Shown: piece after piece, positions 46,962 to 59,170 of the stretch
How positions within the stretch are numbered: the stretch's first letter is position 1
Layout: each line of letters starts with the position of its first letter
Assembly (NCBI GenBank): GCA_965153455.1
Contig: OZ234504.1
Location: 12,276,001-12,340,000, forward strand
Origin: Sphagnum compactum
Taxonomy: Eukaryota > Bryophyta > Sphagnopsida > Sphagnales
Direction of reading: 5' to 3'
Length of the DNA: 64,000 bases
Translations under genes and position numbers: made by a program
Notes under the pieces: model-generated
The model's input: the letters and a program-made list of their open reading frames with translations, nothing else
Told to the model about the DNA's origin: nothing
The model's database searches: none

Positions 46962-49900
46962 TCAAGTGAAGCCAGCAATATCATCTTGTACCTCTTCATT
47001 GTCTTCACTCAAGTCTGCTCTTGCTGCAGACTCTGTCTGACATTTGATATGAACAATTGGGCCCAAAGCTCCACTATCAAGACCCTCCATAATTCCACCA
47101 GTGGGAGCATTCATATAGACAGTTCCCTTATACATCCATTCATCTTTCTCATCACTATAGAAGTCTTCAAATGGCTCCCCACAAAGGGCACAAGCACTTT
47201 GATTTTCATCAGCTGGCACAGCAATGCTCTCACCATCATCAGTCTCTGAAGATATAGCCACAACCTCTGCAGCAAAGAAAGAAGGTGCCAGCTGTGTTGT
47301 TGATGCTCCTGTGCCACTAAGCCATTCCTTCAGAGTCACAAACCACTTCCGGGAGAGCTTCTTTTGTGCTTTCTGTAGACGATTTCTAGAGACATGCCAG
47401 TCCATATGCTTGCTGTGCACCTCTTGTTCCTTGAATCGCAACCCACATGTTTTGCACTGCCTGGGTAAGTTATAATAGAGAGCATTGAGAACAACCTCAT
47501 GCCCTCCCTTCAGAACTTCTGGCTTGAATTCAATACTGGTAATGTCTTCCTTTGGCTTTGACTGAATTGTAACAGCTGCCACCTCTGAAAAACTAGTCAT
47601 ACCTCCAGAGACAGTGGCAAGTGTGGCTGTGAGTGCTGATGAAGAAGAATTTGACTGCCCGTCAGGAAGGACTTCTGGGTTCCCTGAGTTGGAAAAACCA
47701 GGTTTTGAGCTAGAAGCACCAGGAGGAGTCCATAAGAGACCATGAGTGGAAACAGCATCATTTGATGTAGCAGTTAGCACTGGGGCAATAAGACCCTTGG
47801 CAACGAGAGACTTAAGAAGTGAGTCTATTTGACCCATTGGTGCAGGCAATGGTGTTACTCCAGGCAGAGGCAAAGAGATGGAATTTGCTCTAACAGCAGA
47901 AAGAGGTGGGGGACCAGGGGGAAGAGGGGGCTGCCCATGATGGGATTGCTGTTGCTGAGGGGGATAGTTAGGCAGGGCAGAAAGTATTGGATTCCCTTGC
48001 CCGGAAACCATTGTTGGATACTGTCCTCCATGGGCTCCTGCTTGCATAGACAAAGGGCTGATAGCTGAAACTGGTAGATGTGGTGGTGGGGACCTGCTTG
48101 GCAAAGGGGATTGCCCTGGAACCAATTGCTGGACTTCACCAAGTCCTGAAGAAGGTTGTTGCAGTGGAACACTTTGAGGCTGAGACTGTGGCTGTGGCAC
48201 CAATGGGCTTTGTACAGTGGGTAGGAGACCTGATTTCAACAAGGCTACTAAAGCAACTGTCTCTGTGCCTTGCATCTCAGTCTGCCCATTTGCCATCAAA
48301 CCTGACATTGTGCCTTGCTGGAACTGAGTCAACTGACCTTGTTGGACTTGACCTAATGAGGATACAGGTTGAGCTTGCTGGGAAGAGTGCTGTAGAGCAC
48401 TGCTTGAGCTTGGTGGCCTGAACTGAGGAGACATGCTGGAGAAATCAAGGGACGTTCCTTGAGAGGACTGGAGACTCCGAGGATTTACTGGTAACTGAGC
48501 AGGCAATGTTGGGTCCTGATGCAGAGGGGGCCGAACTAGGCCAGCCCGCTCATTGAGGATGTGTTGCAGCATGTGATGTGGCTGCTTTGGCAGGTAGCGA
48601 GAACCAAGGCCAGGCTGCCTTTCACTTTGCTGAAAGGTCACATTTGAATCTGGTGGAGAAGGTGAATTGTTATGTGCTTGTCCTAACTTTGAAGGAAAGT
48701 TTGGCCTAATACCAAAGGGGCCTGCTGTAGCACCTCCTCTGCTGGGTGAAGGGATCAGGGTTGTGGTGGAGAAAGGTGGTACATTGGATGAAGCTAATGG
48801 CATGATGCGAGCTGGGACAGATACCTGCAGACCAGGGAATTCTGCATGGATGAATTTTGCAAGAAAACTGACAAATACATGGAACCATACTGATTTACTG
48901 AAGCACTCATCATTTTTTCACAAACTCACCTGGTGGAGAACCAATTGATTATCTGCAGATGATGAGAACTGTTGAGACCGAGGAGTGCCTCTAGGACTTT
49001 GCCAACCCAGATCATAAGAAGCTCCAGGAGAATGTAATCCATGCATCTGACCTTTCCCCAGATTCCTCTCCCCAGGAATCCAATCATCCATTCTTGAGTT
49101 TCCACTGCCTACTCCTTGCTCCTGAGCATGTGGTGTCAGATCCTCCCAGACGTACTCTTCTTCATCAGCATTTTGCCAGTTCTTGATTCCTTGCATATGT
49201 GACCCAAAGGACTGGGGTTCTGGCCCTAGAATCTTAAGGGGACCCCCATCCCCCCCAGTCCCTCGTTTATTTGTCTCCATTGCTTGAGGAAGCAGGACAG
49301 GACCTCCTCTCCAAGGTCCAGAGACCATGTTCCTGTGTCCATGGCTGTCAACACCAGAGAGCCTTGGACCTGACTGGTGCCTCATATTATATCCATTTGG
49401 TTGGGAGTAAAGTCCCCCATCATCAGGACCTCCATTACTTTGCCTCTGCATCTCTCGTTCTCTGTACCACCCACTTTGATCAATTCTCTCTGCACCTGGG
49501 CGTCCACCCATGTCAGACTCAGGGCCTCCCCATCTTTCACGCTCATACTCTGGGAAGTCATAAACAGGCCTCTGACCATAACCTGTTTTGTCAAATCGAC
49601 CTTGCTGACCTGGCTGCATGGTCTGCAACAAGAACATTGAAGCCAATGAGGATTTATCTCTTGATTTGTTGTCAAAATTTCTGACCAAATATATCAAGAA
49701 GAGGAACATGAGGGTTACAATCACAGAAACATACAGGTAGTCTTTGTGGTTGAGCATCAGGCCATCCTTTTGCATTCTCATGCAGTAAGGGCCTATCTAC
49801 ATCTCTCATCTGAGCGATTCCATTGCTCTCAGCAACAACTCCATCAGCCTGCCATACAAATAGCACACACTAGAACACTTCCATCAGGTGCTTAACTTCA

Positions 49901-51501
49901 CCTGAAAAACAAAGTGAGAAAGTACTCAAGCTTACAGGAAGAAGGAAACATTGGGGGCCCATGTGACAAGATGGATCAAAGGTAGCATACCCTGCTTCTC
50001 GAGGACTGTAGTAAAAGTTGGCGTTGAGCTTCCAAGTACTTGGGGTTGACATGAATGCCATGCCCAGAACGAAGAACAGCCAATTCAATGGGCCGTGATG
50101 GCTGGGAGGACATCACAGGCTCCTTTGACTGAAGACTGAATTCAAGCTCCGCTTCAATGACATGCAAAGGGCCTGATGGGAAAACACCCCGCCATGTCCA
50201 AAATAAATGCTGCATAGCAGTGTAGGTGACAGAGTCTACTTGCCGATATGCCTTACAGAACACCTGCATTCCCCCTAAGGTTAGTAATTGCAGGCTCTTG
50301 GACTCAAGTAAGTACTGATGACCAGCCAGATAAGGCAACAGTAACAGTCTTAAGCAATTGGACTATTGAAGTGAACACCAAACAAAGGACATATCTAGTA
50401 TAAAAGGTCACTAAGAGGAATTCAGTTAAGGAAACCCTGACAAGATAGATACCTCAGGAAGGCGTGCAGAAAAATATTTCACATACTCGCCTCCAATATT
50501 CTTTACAATGCTGTCAAGAAGATACAATGATGGAAGCTTCTGCTCCTTTGGCACCTATTAACATATACACAATAAAACTTCAAATATGCCCACAAAAAAA
50601 TGTACCTGAAAAAAATTGGTAATAAATGACAGTGCTCCAAAGGGAGAGACATTAGGTACTTCAATGGTCAAAAAAGAAGCATGCCAAAACCCTAAGTGTA
50701 AATTCTCCAATGCCTGTTGGTTCATGTTGATGCTTCTTCCTGTCTGAAGAACCCATTTCTTCTGCTAAAATATAGTCCTCTGCAGGGTTCTTTTTGTTGT
50801 TGCATTGGTGTGGATTTATGTTGCAAATGCAGCCCAGCTTGTAAAGGTTGCAAGCTTGATAAGAGCAATGTTGTGAACAGACACAAAAAGTCCCGAGGAA
50901 GAAGGAAGGAGAGGACATAAACGCCGTAATGTCTTACCATAACAATGTGATCACAAATAACGGCAGATATGCCTTGCGCTGCGTGAGCATTCTCTCCAGC
51001 GATGATTGTGAGATTAGTAATAATTGGCTTCGAGTTGAAAGTGAGCTCCATCAGTGCGGACTTGTACTGAGAAACAAGTTCTTGAAGGTCTTCAATGGGA
51101 GTTTCAGTCTCTTCTTCCTTATTCCTCTGTTCATTTGGTTCCCTATCCTTGTCATTGCTACCTATTTTCGAGCCGCCTCGCAACAACAACTCGTTGTTGA
51201 AACCCATTCTTTTCTCACCTTTCTCCGTTTCTCCTCCCGCTTTCTTCAAATACGTCGAATGGTTTGCAATAATAGCGTTGCTTGCCCAGCCTTCTAATAC
51301 TTTTGGCTCCCTCTGCCAGTTCATGAGAACGCTGCTGCTGTTCCTTTCTAATATCGGCCTCTTCCAAATCAGGCTAAAGTCTCTGGCTATCTGCTGAGTC
51401 CGAGCAAATTCCCTCTTCTTCTTCCTCTCCCACATTCCAGTAGGAATATCCCCGTCACTTGTCTCACGAAACTGCCACTCATCTCTTCCCTCGTTCCGCA
51501 T
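46962..51501 (-). CDS. PCFS4: Pcf11-like pre-mRNA cleavage and polyadenylation factor (PCFS4-like), 6 exons
   Basis: Exons on the minus strand: 51501-50938, 50554-50453, 50263-49991, 49848-49735, 49622-48930, 48824-46962, all joined in phase 0 with GT..AG. The product is about 1202 aa; Arabidopsis PCFS4 is about 800. The CTD-interaction domain starts near residue 140 ([27 protein letters not shown]) and continues in exon 2 with [18 protein letters not shown] and in exon 3 with FCKAYRQ and [20 protein letters not shown] follows. The middle is Pro/Gln/Ser-rich. Near the C-terminus are finger 1 (Cys1039, Cys1042, His1055, His1059) followed by SRKWFV, then [20 protein letters not shown] and finger 2 (Cys1127, Cys1130, His1174, Cys1177). 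Family knowledge: Pcf11 binds the RNA polymerase II C-terminal domain and helps cleavage, polyadenylation and termination; Arabidopsis PCFS4 promotes alternative polyadenylation of FCA. The ATG at 51501 is the first in frame after an upstream stop. Exon 6 is unusually long and uninterrupted. Confidence 0.95.
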
Positions 51502-52190
51502 ACTAGTACCTCTGCAAGTTTCTTGCAAGCAATTTCACAAACGCCTCCTGGAGCTACATTCTCTCTCTCTCTCTCTCTCTCTGTGTCTCACACACACACA
51601 CAACCTCAAAAGAAAAATCACTACTAACTACAGCACCAGGAAGAACAATAATAATATCTTCCTCTTTGTTTTTCTATTTTCCACTACAGCACCAGGAACA
51701 ATAATGATATCTCCTCCCTCATGGTCGATCTTCCACCGATATCAAAAACCTCAGAAGAGAAACCCAACGAATTTATTCCTTCGTTCCAAGTGCACCGGAT
51801 TTAGGGTTTGGCGCTTTTATGGTGTCCCAAAACCTGCCATTATTATTACGACTACTGTACAAGGCCAAAATTGAATGTCTGTGGTGACCGACCCCGTGTA
51901 AATAACACGGCCCTTCTTCCCCACAGACAAATTATGGTGATAGAAAGAAGAAGACAGAAGGGAGACTCTCTCTAAGCTTGTGCTTTGGCGTCTGGATGCA
52001 GCCGTGGTGGTTTTATTTCTTGCGTCGCAAGCCTGAGAGAGAGAGAGAGAGAGTTGATGGCGTAGAGAGGCCAAAGAGCTTCGCAAACGCCGGCGGGCGG
52101 GAGAGAAGAAGCCACCCGTAGTATCGTCGCCCGTGCCGCGCAACCCCTGTTCACATGGAAGCGGTTAAAAACCCAGAACAACGTCTTAAG
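51502..52190 (-). promoter_or_regulatory. Probable 5' leader and promoter of the Pcf11-like gene
   Basis: Contains (CT)n at 51562-51581 with (CA)n beside it and (GA)n at 52036-52053, near-balanced composition and several minus-strand ATGs. An open minus-strand frame at 51817-52143 is GC-rich and probably leader sequence rather than a gene. No clear TATA box was found. Confidence 0.4.
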
Positions 52191-52680
52191 TTATAATAAT
52201 CTCCGGCAATTCTGATCAGATTTTATTTTATATTTTTAAAAAAATTAAAAGGATTTTTAATTTTTCTTTTTCTTTCTTTCTTTTTTTCATGTGTACTAGT
52301 GTGTGGCCTGTGCCGTTGGCCCAAGTGTTAGCACGTCCTCAACTGAATTTTCCTTCCAAAACCTGGTTTATTGGAATTTATTTGAATTTTCAGCGGCAGA
52401 AATCATTTTAAAATCAATATCTCCCACATTTTGGGTGAAAACATGGTTGAAAATTGGTTTCAAGGCTCTCACCCATGTGAGAACTGACTAGGAAAACCAA
52501 AACTGGGGAAAGAAAAACCAAATGGTTTTCACATGAAAACTTAGATCTTGTTCTTAGGGTTTGGGGTCTTGGAAGGAAAAGGGAAAATGGGTTAGGTTTA
52601 GGGTTTAGGGTGGCACTTTTATTGGGGAAAACCACAAAAATATAAAACCAAAAGTTTTTTGGCCTTTTCATTTGTGTTTT
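52191..52680. other. Spacer with short telomere-like words
   Basis: AT-rich; TTTAGGG words occur at about 52553-52610, including GGTTTAGGGTTTAGGG. No gene recognised. Confidence 0.4.
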
Positions 52681-52935
52681 TTTTTTGCATTTGCTTGGTT
52701 TTATGTGCTTGCTCCTTGCCTTGTGTTACTTATGTTTGCTCTTCGCCTTGCATTGTTGTTGTTTGCTCCTTGCTTTGCATTGTTATTGCTTGCTCCTTGC
52801 CTTGTGTTGATATTGCTCACTTTTCGCATTGTTGTTGTTCGTTACTTGCCTTACGTTGCTACTGCTCATTCCTCCCCTTGTGTTGTTGTTGGTCATTCCT
52901 CGCGTTGTTGCTTCTCAATGTTCGCCTTGTTTGGC
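52680..52935. repeat. TTGTTGTT-CTCCTTGCCTTG minisatellite, block 1
   Basis: Degenerate units of about 27-33 bases built from GCTCCTTGCCTTG(C/T)(A/G)TTG and TTGTTGTT. The array opens hydrophobic, Cys/Leu-rich frames in all three plus-strand phases, a by-product of the repeat. Confidence 0.7.
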
Positions 52936-53103
52936 CTAATTTTGGGCCCTTCTTCCTTCCTTTTTATTTTGTGCAACTAATCTTGTGGTCTTCCCCTCTC
53001 CTCTATCATTTTTCAAATTAGTTGGATATCTCCAATCCCAACTCAAACACGAAGTTTCTTCTATTTTGAACATTTTTTTCATTCTCAATTGATCATTCTT
53101 CTT

Positions 53104-53265
53104 CACTAGTAAAAATTAATGTAACCACTTTATTTGCAACTACATGCGACTATTAGTTATTTGCAATTACATTTGGACATTTTTGCAACTATTTTTTGTG
53201 TTGGTCGTATTTGTGATTACACTGCAATTAGTTTGCGACTATTTTGATGTTCATCCTTACATGTG
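53104..53265. mobile_element. CACTA-type terminus (left end)
   Basis: CACTAGTAAAAATTA at 53104 is followed by ATGTAACCACTTTATTTGC, ACTACATGCGACTATTAG and further GCAACTA / GCGACTATTTT words. The terminus at 14464 has the same words in inverse orientation. The two minisatellite blocks lie on either side of it. No right-hand end was identified. Confidence 0.6.
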
Positions 53266-53269
53266 AACA

Positions 53270-53715
53270 ACATTTAATGGTTGTTGTATTTTGTTGTTCG
53301 CCAACATTGTTGCTACTTATTGCTCACTTTGTTGTTGTTCGCTTACATTGTTATTATTTGTTACTTGCCTTACATTGTTGTTGTTCGTTATTCGCCTTAG
53401 GTTGTTATTGTTCGTTGCTTACCTTACGTTGTTGTTTCTCGTTCTTCACCTTCATTGCTACTACTCATTGCGCACCTTGTGTTGTTGTTCATTTTACATT
53501 GTTGTTGTTCGCTCCTTGCCTTGCATTGCTCCTGATTGCCTTATATTATTGTTGTTCACCTTGTGTTGCTATTGTTCACTTTTCACTTTGCATTGTTGTT
53601 GTTCATTCAAGTACTCATCTCACCCTCTCTTGTGTTGTTGTTTTTCTTCGTTCTTCACCTTGTGTTGTTGTTGTTGTTCACTTTTCACCTTATGTTGTTG
53701 TTGATTGCTTGTTGA
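53270..53715. repeat. TTGTTGTTC minisatellite, block 2
   Basis: Same kind of units as 52680-52935 (TTGTTGTTCG.T..TTGCCTTA and variants) on the far side of the CACTA terminus. This suggests one array that was split by an insertion, or two related arrays. Confidence 0.65.
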
Positions 53716-53719
53716 GATG

Positions 53720-54069
53720 ATGTACTTTCCCCCCTCTCTTGCCATGTGCAAATTCTAACGCCTAGAGCACAAGATTAAGAAAAGAAGGTAATTTTTTTAA
53801 AAAAATTAATTCAAAAGTTTTGTTGTTTTGTTTTTATTTTTATTTTTATTTTATGTTTCATTGTTTAGCTCTTTTTTTTTTCCTAACTTCTAATTTTTGT
53901 TTTTCATTTTTTGGTTGTAAGGTTATTATTTCCTTGAATTTATTTACATTCTAACTTGCATTCTAACCTTATATTGCACTTTATTTTTGTAAATGCCCTT
54001 TGTATATGTTCTTGTAAATTATAGATGCATTTGTAATTTTTTTTCACCACTCGTTTAGCAAAATTTCAT
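53720..54069. other. T-rich spacer
   Basis: No gene or repeat recognised; (TTTTA)n-like stretch near 53835. Confidence 0.35.
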
Positions 54070-55640
54070 TTTGCAAATGATAATGGAAGAGTTGTCCCAA
54101 AATGAAAACATAATGAAAAATAATGATGAAATATATTTAAATGACATTGCAATGGAAGAGGAGAGAATGGAAGAAAAGTCTGAAATTCATCCAAGTCTAC
54201 AAATTAAAAAATATATTAGTGCAAATGAAGGGAAAAACAAAATGAAGGAAAATTTGAGAATTTTGCATTTAAAAAAAATAAATGGAGACATGATAGTAGA
54301 AATGCACTATGTTGGTCATTTTATTGTGTAAATGACAATAAGCTAATGGATTTAAAGTGTTTTCACTTAAGTGATGAGATGCATTTTTTGTTATGTCAGT
54401 CCAATTTTTATGACAAATGCCAAAACACAAGCAAGGAAAGGTTTGATATTGTATAGTAGTGCAAATAAAATCATTGCATTAAAATAACATGTTTATGTAA
54501 ACCATTATATGATTGCAAAAATATTTTAAAAAGAAATAAACAACTTGTTAAAAGAACTTCATGAGAGAGAACCTAGAAAGAAAAAACCTTATGTAAATGC
54601 AATTATTATCTTTAATTTTTTCGATGCTAAAGATTCTTAAAAGAAAGATGATGTGTAACAAAAATAGATTTTCAGAATTTTAACTCTTTTAATTAGTAAA
54701 AATCATTTGCCACTACATCTTGTTGAAAGTTAATGGTTTAAAAGATTTAGTCTACATTTATGTCCAAGGGTTGTTTTGCCTTCTAAGAAATAGTTTTCAA
54801 AAGAAATTTTGCTGAAGTTGGTGGAAAAAATAAACCAATTGTATGACTTACTTGCTTTGGCAAATTATTGTTTTGTAACATCAAGTTTTGATTTGTGGAT
54901 GTTAAAAGGGGCTTATGACATTTTTGTGCTATTGTTATTAATTTTTTGGGGGTTGATTAACAGCCAAAACATATTACAATTAAGCTTTTTGAAACATCTA
55001 ATATATCTAGCCATGCATTAGCAAAAAACTTAATTAAATTGTTAAGTAAGTATGACTTGAGAAAAATAAATCATTGTTTATGTTAAAGATGAAGGATCTA
55101 ATTTACATATTATGATTGCAACTTTAAAGTCTATTGTAAGTTGTGATGTTTTAGGTTTGATAAAAAGTTTTCAAGGTAGCTATTTGGCCATGCATTCTTT
55201 AAAGCTTGTTAGTATGCTTCATTTGTACGTGTTTGAAACATATATCTATCAAAATTGCCCAATTTAACCTATAGAAATGCATAACTTGGTCGAAAAAGTC
55301 AGGGAAAGGCAAACAATAATGGAACAAGGCTTGTGCAAATTTGAATCATCTTCAAAGAAAACTAAACATTCTAGTTAAAACAAGGTTATCATCAAAATTG
55401 TTATTTGTTTTTGCATAGGTTTCCACATCAAGTAATTTGGGTTGTAAGAATGACCTCTACTTTGTAATGATTGAAGCACACATCAAGGAAAATCCAAAGT
55501 TTCATAAATTGTTCCCACATAAAACAATTTATTCTCTAAAAGAAAATTGAAAACTTATTACTTCTTTGGAAGATAACTTAGTATATCATTGCTTTCAAAA
55601 TGATCTCAAAATTTATATGAATCTTGGGAATGTTTAATCA
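54070..55640 (+). pseudogene. Degenerate hAT-superfamily transposase
   Basis: Pieces of a hAT-type transposase can be read in order on the plus strand across stops and frame changes. They are a Cys-rich, BED-like segment at about 54280-54420, a block with FDLWMLKGAYD at about 54880-54925 (hAT proteins have TDLWTS at this place), ISSHALAKNLIKLLSKYDLR then YVKDEGSNL at about 55000-55110, and KKSGKGRQ / WNKAC at about 55295-55345. Many stops break the reading, so no functional protein is made. No terminal inverted repeats or 8-bp duplication were located. The very AT-rich codons suggest long decay. Confidence 0.75.
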
Positions 55641-57229
55641 AACCCATCCATTTCATCTGTGAAATTCTGCAAGAGAATTGGGTTATTTATGATTGGAAAT
55701 TCCATATTGGTTTATACACATTATATGGATGCCAAAGAAAGATTGTATGTTTTCTTCCTTTTTTTAGTGTTGCATTTATGTTTGAAAATATCTTTATCTA
55801 GAGTTCCAATATACATTTTTTTGGAAACATATTCAAATTCTAAAATTAAAGATTTTTAGAAATAACTTATGTTGATGTCGCTGATATCAAAATGGTTCTC
55901 TTCGGATCCTTTCAATTTCACCAATTTAGCAATCTGACACACAAATGTATGTAATTATTTTATTGTCAATATTTCTAAAGATGTTGTGCCCTAAAATGGG
56001 GTATTATACCTAACAATACATAAACAATATATAACAATACATCCTCCTTCCAAATGTTCAATTTGCCCACAAGGTTTGTAGGCTTGTGGTAGGGAATACA
56101 TGTATTTGCACATGTCACAACAACACATTTTGGGTTTTGCAATTAGGGTGAAAGCACACTATTGAGGGGGGGGGGGGGGGGCATTTTGGGCACTTTCACA
56201 ACATGTATGTAAAGTATATTTTTACAAAATGTATTGCATTTAATTTTGGGTTTCACTTTTAATGTTTAGGCTTGATATTTTGATTTTCACAAAGTTAATG
56301 ATATATAATATTATTTGGAAAAAATAAATAAATTTAAAAAGATTAAATTCAAGGAATAATGAATATATTTAAGTGGTATATACAATATAATAAAACATGT
56401 TTCTATTTTTGAACTGCACTAGGTTTGCGTTTGAATTAGTTAGCCAAAAAATGTTTGAAATGAAAATTTAAAAAATGACCCACCTCACATATATTGTCAT
56501 TTTCCATTTGAAAATGATAGTTTGTCAAAATGTTAATTTACCACATATTTGTGGTCATCGCTCCCAAAAACACCCATTTGTGATATGATAATTATCAAAC
56601 TCTTCACACGATTCACAAACTTATTCCAATCACATGGAGTCACAATGTTTAATAGATATTACAAATTTCATAAAGACAAACTCATTTCAATCATTTTTTG
56701 AGTATATTTACATTTTTTAGTACATAGTGACGTACATTTTTTTGCCACAAATATATTTTGAAATCACACAATATAAGTTAGAAAAAAAAAAAATTGCAGT
56801 TGAATGATTTGTGTTATAATTTACCATATTATGTAAAATTTTTGGAAAAATATGTTATCATATTACCATGGTTGAAGTTCAAACATGGACACCCCTGGAA
56901 AACAGTACAATGTGACAACATTTTTGGCCCCCTTATAGTGTGTTTTCACCCATTAACCTTTACATTTACATACTAGTCAGGAAGGACATACGAAATTAAT
57001 GATTAGCGAGTTGTTAAACCCATGTCATTTCATCCATTTAATCATAAAGGATGTTCAGTTGCAAAGCCTAATCGTTTTAATAACTAAATTTTTTAATTTT
57101 CTTATAAAAATGAAATTCCATGTCATCATTAACCTTGGTATGATGTGTAAAATGCATGCCATTTGAACTTAGTTGTTTCACAATTCAATTAAATGTTACA
57201 AAATATGCCTTGATGGATGGATGAAATGT
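55641..57229. other. AT-rich spacer, no gene recognised
   Basis: Includes a run of 16 G at 56166-56181. Possibly further decayed transposon sequence just right of the hAT relic, but nothing is readable. Confidence 0.35.
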
Positions 57230-57269
57230 GTCAAAAATCTATAAACAAGTTAGGAGTCATTACACATGA

Positions 57270-58160
57270 CCAAAAGTCAACTTAGTTTAGCCCATGTAAC
57301 TAGTGTAGCCAAAAGTTAACTTAACATAACCTAGCTAAATTAGGCAACCTAACCTAACTCACATAACCAAAAGTCAACCTAGCTTAACCTAACTAGACTA
57401 ACTACTTATGTTAGGCAACCTAGGCTACTTAACCTAGGCTAGGTGGTCTACATTAAAAACAAACATCAAATTCATAACCCAAGAAATTTAAACTAAGTTA
57501 TTTAACTTAAGCCAGGTATCATAGGTTGTAAGAATGAAAACTTGAACCCCTCACATTCACTTTAGAGTTCAAGTCTTCATCCATTGCACTACCACATTTT
57601 TTAATTCCAATTATATATAACACAAAGTTATAAAATTCAAAATTTTTAGTTTTCAATTAACCTTGGCCACACCAAGTTGACTTAAGTCAACCTACCTACT
57701 ACCTACCAATCTAACTTAGATCTAGACCTAAACCTTTTTAGGTTGATTTAAGATGAACTAGTTTATCAACTTATACTACTTACTAACTTAGCCGAAATTA
57801 ACCTAGGCATTTTTAAGCCAAAAAAAAATTAACCTAGGATAATTATGTCACATTAGTTGCATCATAGTTACATCTAGTTGCACAAATTTGAGGTGGTTAC
57901 AAACTTGATAAAATATTTTGTAATGAGGCTACATAGGTTGACTTGGCAAAAACTTAAAGCTGGAAACCTAAACAAGCCTACCTAAGTTAACCTATTAGTA
58001 GGGTAACCTATTCTAAGTATATTTAAACATATTAGATGTAGTAAAATTTTTATGTCTAGTTAAGTAATTTACAAGGTAGTTTATATTATGAAATAGGTTT
58101 TTACTAAGTAGCCTACATACATAGGTTAACTTAATAAGTATGTTAACCTAAGCTAATGTG
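57270..58160. repeat. AACCTAACT/TAGGTTAACT word-rich degenerate repeat
   Basis: Words such as CTTAACCTAACTA, AGTCAACCTA and TAGGCAACCTA recur at irregular spacing on both strands, interrupted by AT-rich sequence. The array is densest at 57280-57450 and 57670-57850. No monomer length is fixed. Confidence 0.5.
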
Positions 58161-59021
58161 TTAGCTAATTAAACAATTAAAAAGTTATATGTCAGTTTTT
58201 TCAAAACAATTATTAATATTGTAGTCATAATTACAAGTTAACAATATGTTTTTTTGTACACATACACATGCATGTGAATTTATAACATCAAAAACTCATG
58301 GCACATAAAAAATTATGGCATGCCATGACAAATATTAGTGCCATAAATTCAAGACACAAAAATTTATGGTGTCACAAAAAATCATGGATTGCCATGAAAA
58401 TTTGTGCCACCTTGTTGCCAAATGGCATGCCATGTCATCATCACATAAAAGACCGAGTTGTTATTAATTGCAAAGGACAACAATATTTTCAGCTAATTAA
58501 TAAATGAGATTAATTCATCAAATCAATGACATGAATCATGATGTGACAAATAAGACCACATCATCTTGTTGGCATATAACATGCCATGTCATCATCTTAG
58601 AGATTGAATTGTTATTAGTCACAAAGGTGAATGGTTCTTGCAACTAACTAACTAACTAATGAAAAAAAAATTAAAAAAAATGATAATTTACTAAAAAACC
58701 AATAAGTTGTCAATATGACTAAGTCACAAAACCATGATGCCATGTGGCATGTTGATGTCTTTTGCCATTATTTAGTGATTGTTATGACTAAGTAGTTATA
58801 AGTGTAGTTGAAAAAAATAATAGTTATTTTTGTGTCCGGTTCAAAGGATACGATTTGTTATAGTGAAGGTAAAGTTTTTGAACTTGCATCTTGATGCAAA
58901 GAGTTACATTGAGGGATTGGACATCGTTTCTAACATAGTGATTGACTAATAAATGTTTCATTCTATCCAAAGTAATGTATGAGTCATCATGTTGATTAAT
59001 AATCAAATATTTTATTATCAC
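58161..59021. other. Spacer with GCATGCCATG and GACTAAGTAGTTA words
   Basis: TGGCATGCCATG-like palindromes recur at about 58315-58440 and 58575. Words like GACTAAGTAGTTATA (58788) and GACTAAGTAGTTACA (59388) resemble CACTA subterminal repeats, so this may be inside an eroded element. No gene recognised. Confidence 0.4.
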
Positions 59022-59170
59022 CACAACGCTAAAACATGTCTTCTACGATTGATCCTATTTAATTACAATCATTTTTCTAGTCATATTTTGTTGTTTAAGC
59101 CATTTTTTTAATCATTTTTCACATTGTAGTCGAATAGGACAAGTCATAAAATACATGTTTTGGCATTGTG
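59022..59170. mobile_element. Short CACTA-related MITE with 18-bp inverted ends
   Basis: The left end CACAACGCTAAAACATGT (59022-59039) and the complement of the right end, CACAATGCCAAAACATGT (59170-59153), differ at two positions. Internal CTACGATTG and TAGTCGAATAG words echo the GCGACTA motifs of the larger elements. The ends fit CACTATGCTAAAA with a T-to-A change at the fourth base. The 149-bp length leaves no coding room. Confidence 0.7.

Noticed and set aside
51502-51528. Extension of Pcf11-like exon 1 to a TTG codon at 51528
   Set aside because: TTG is not a normal start in plants. The first ATG is at 51501 and an in-frame TGA lies a few codons further upstream.
52659-53720. Cys/Leu/Val-rich plus-strand frames that look like small membrane proteins
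   Set aside because: They arise in several phases at once from the TTGTTG minisatellite and do not resemble conserved proteins.
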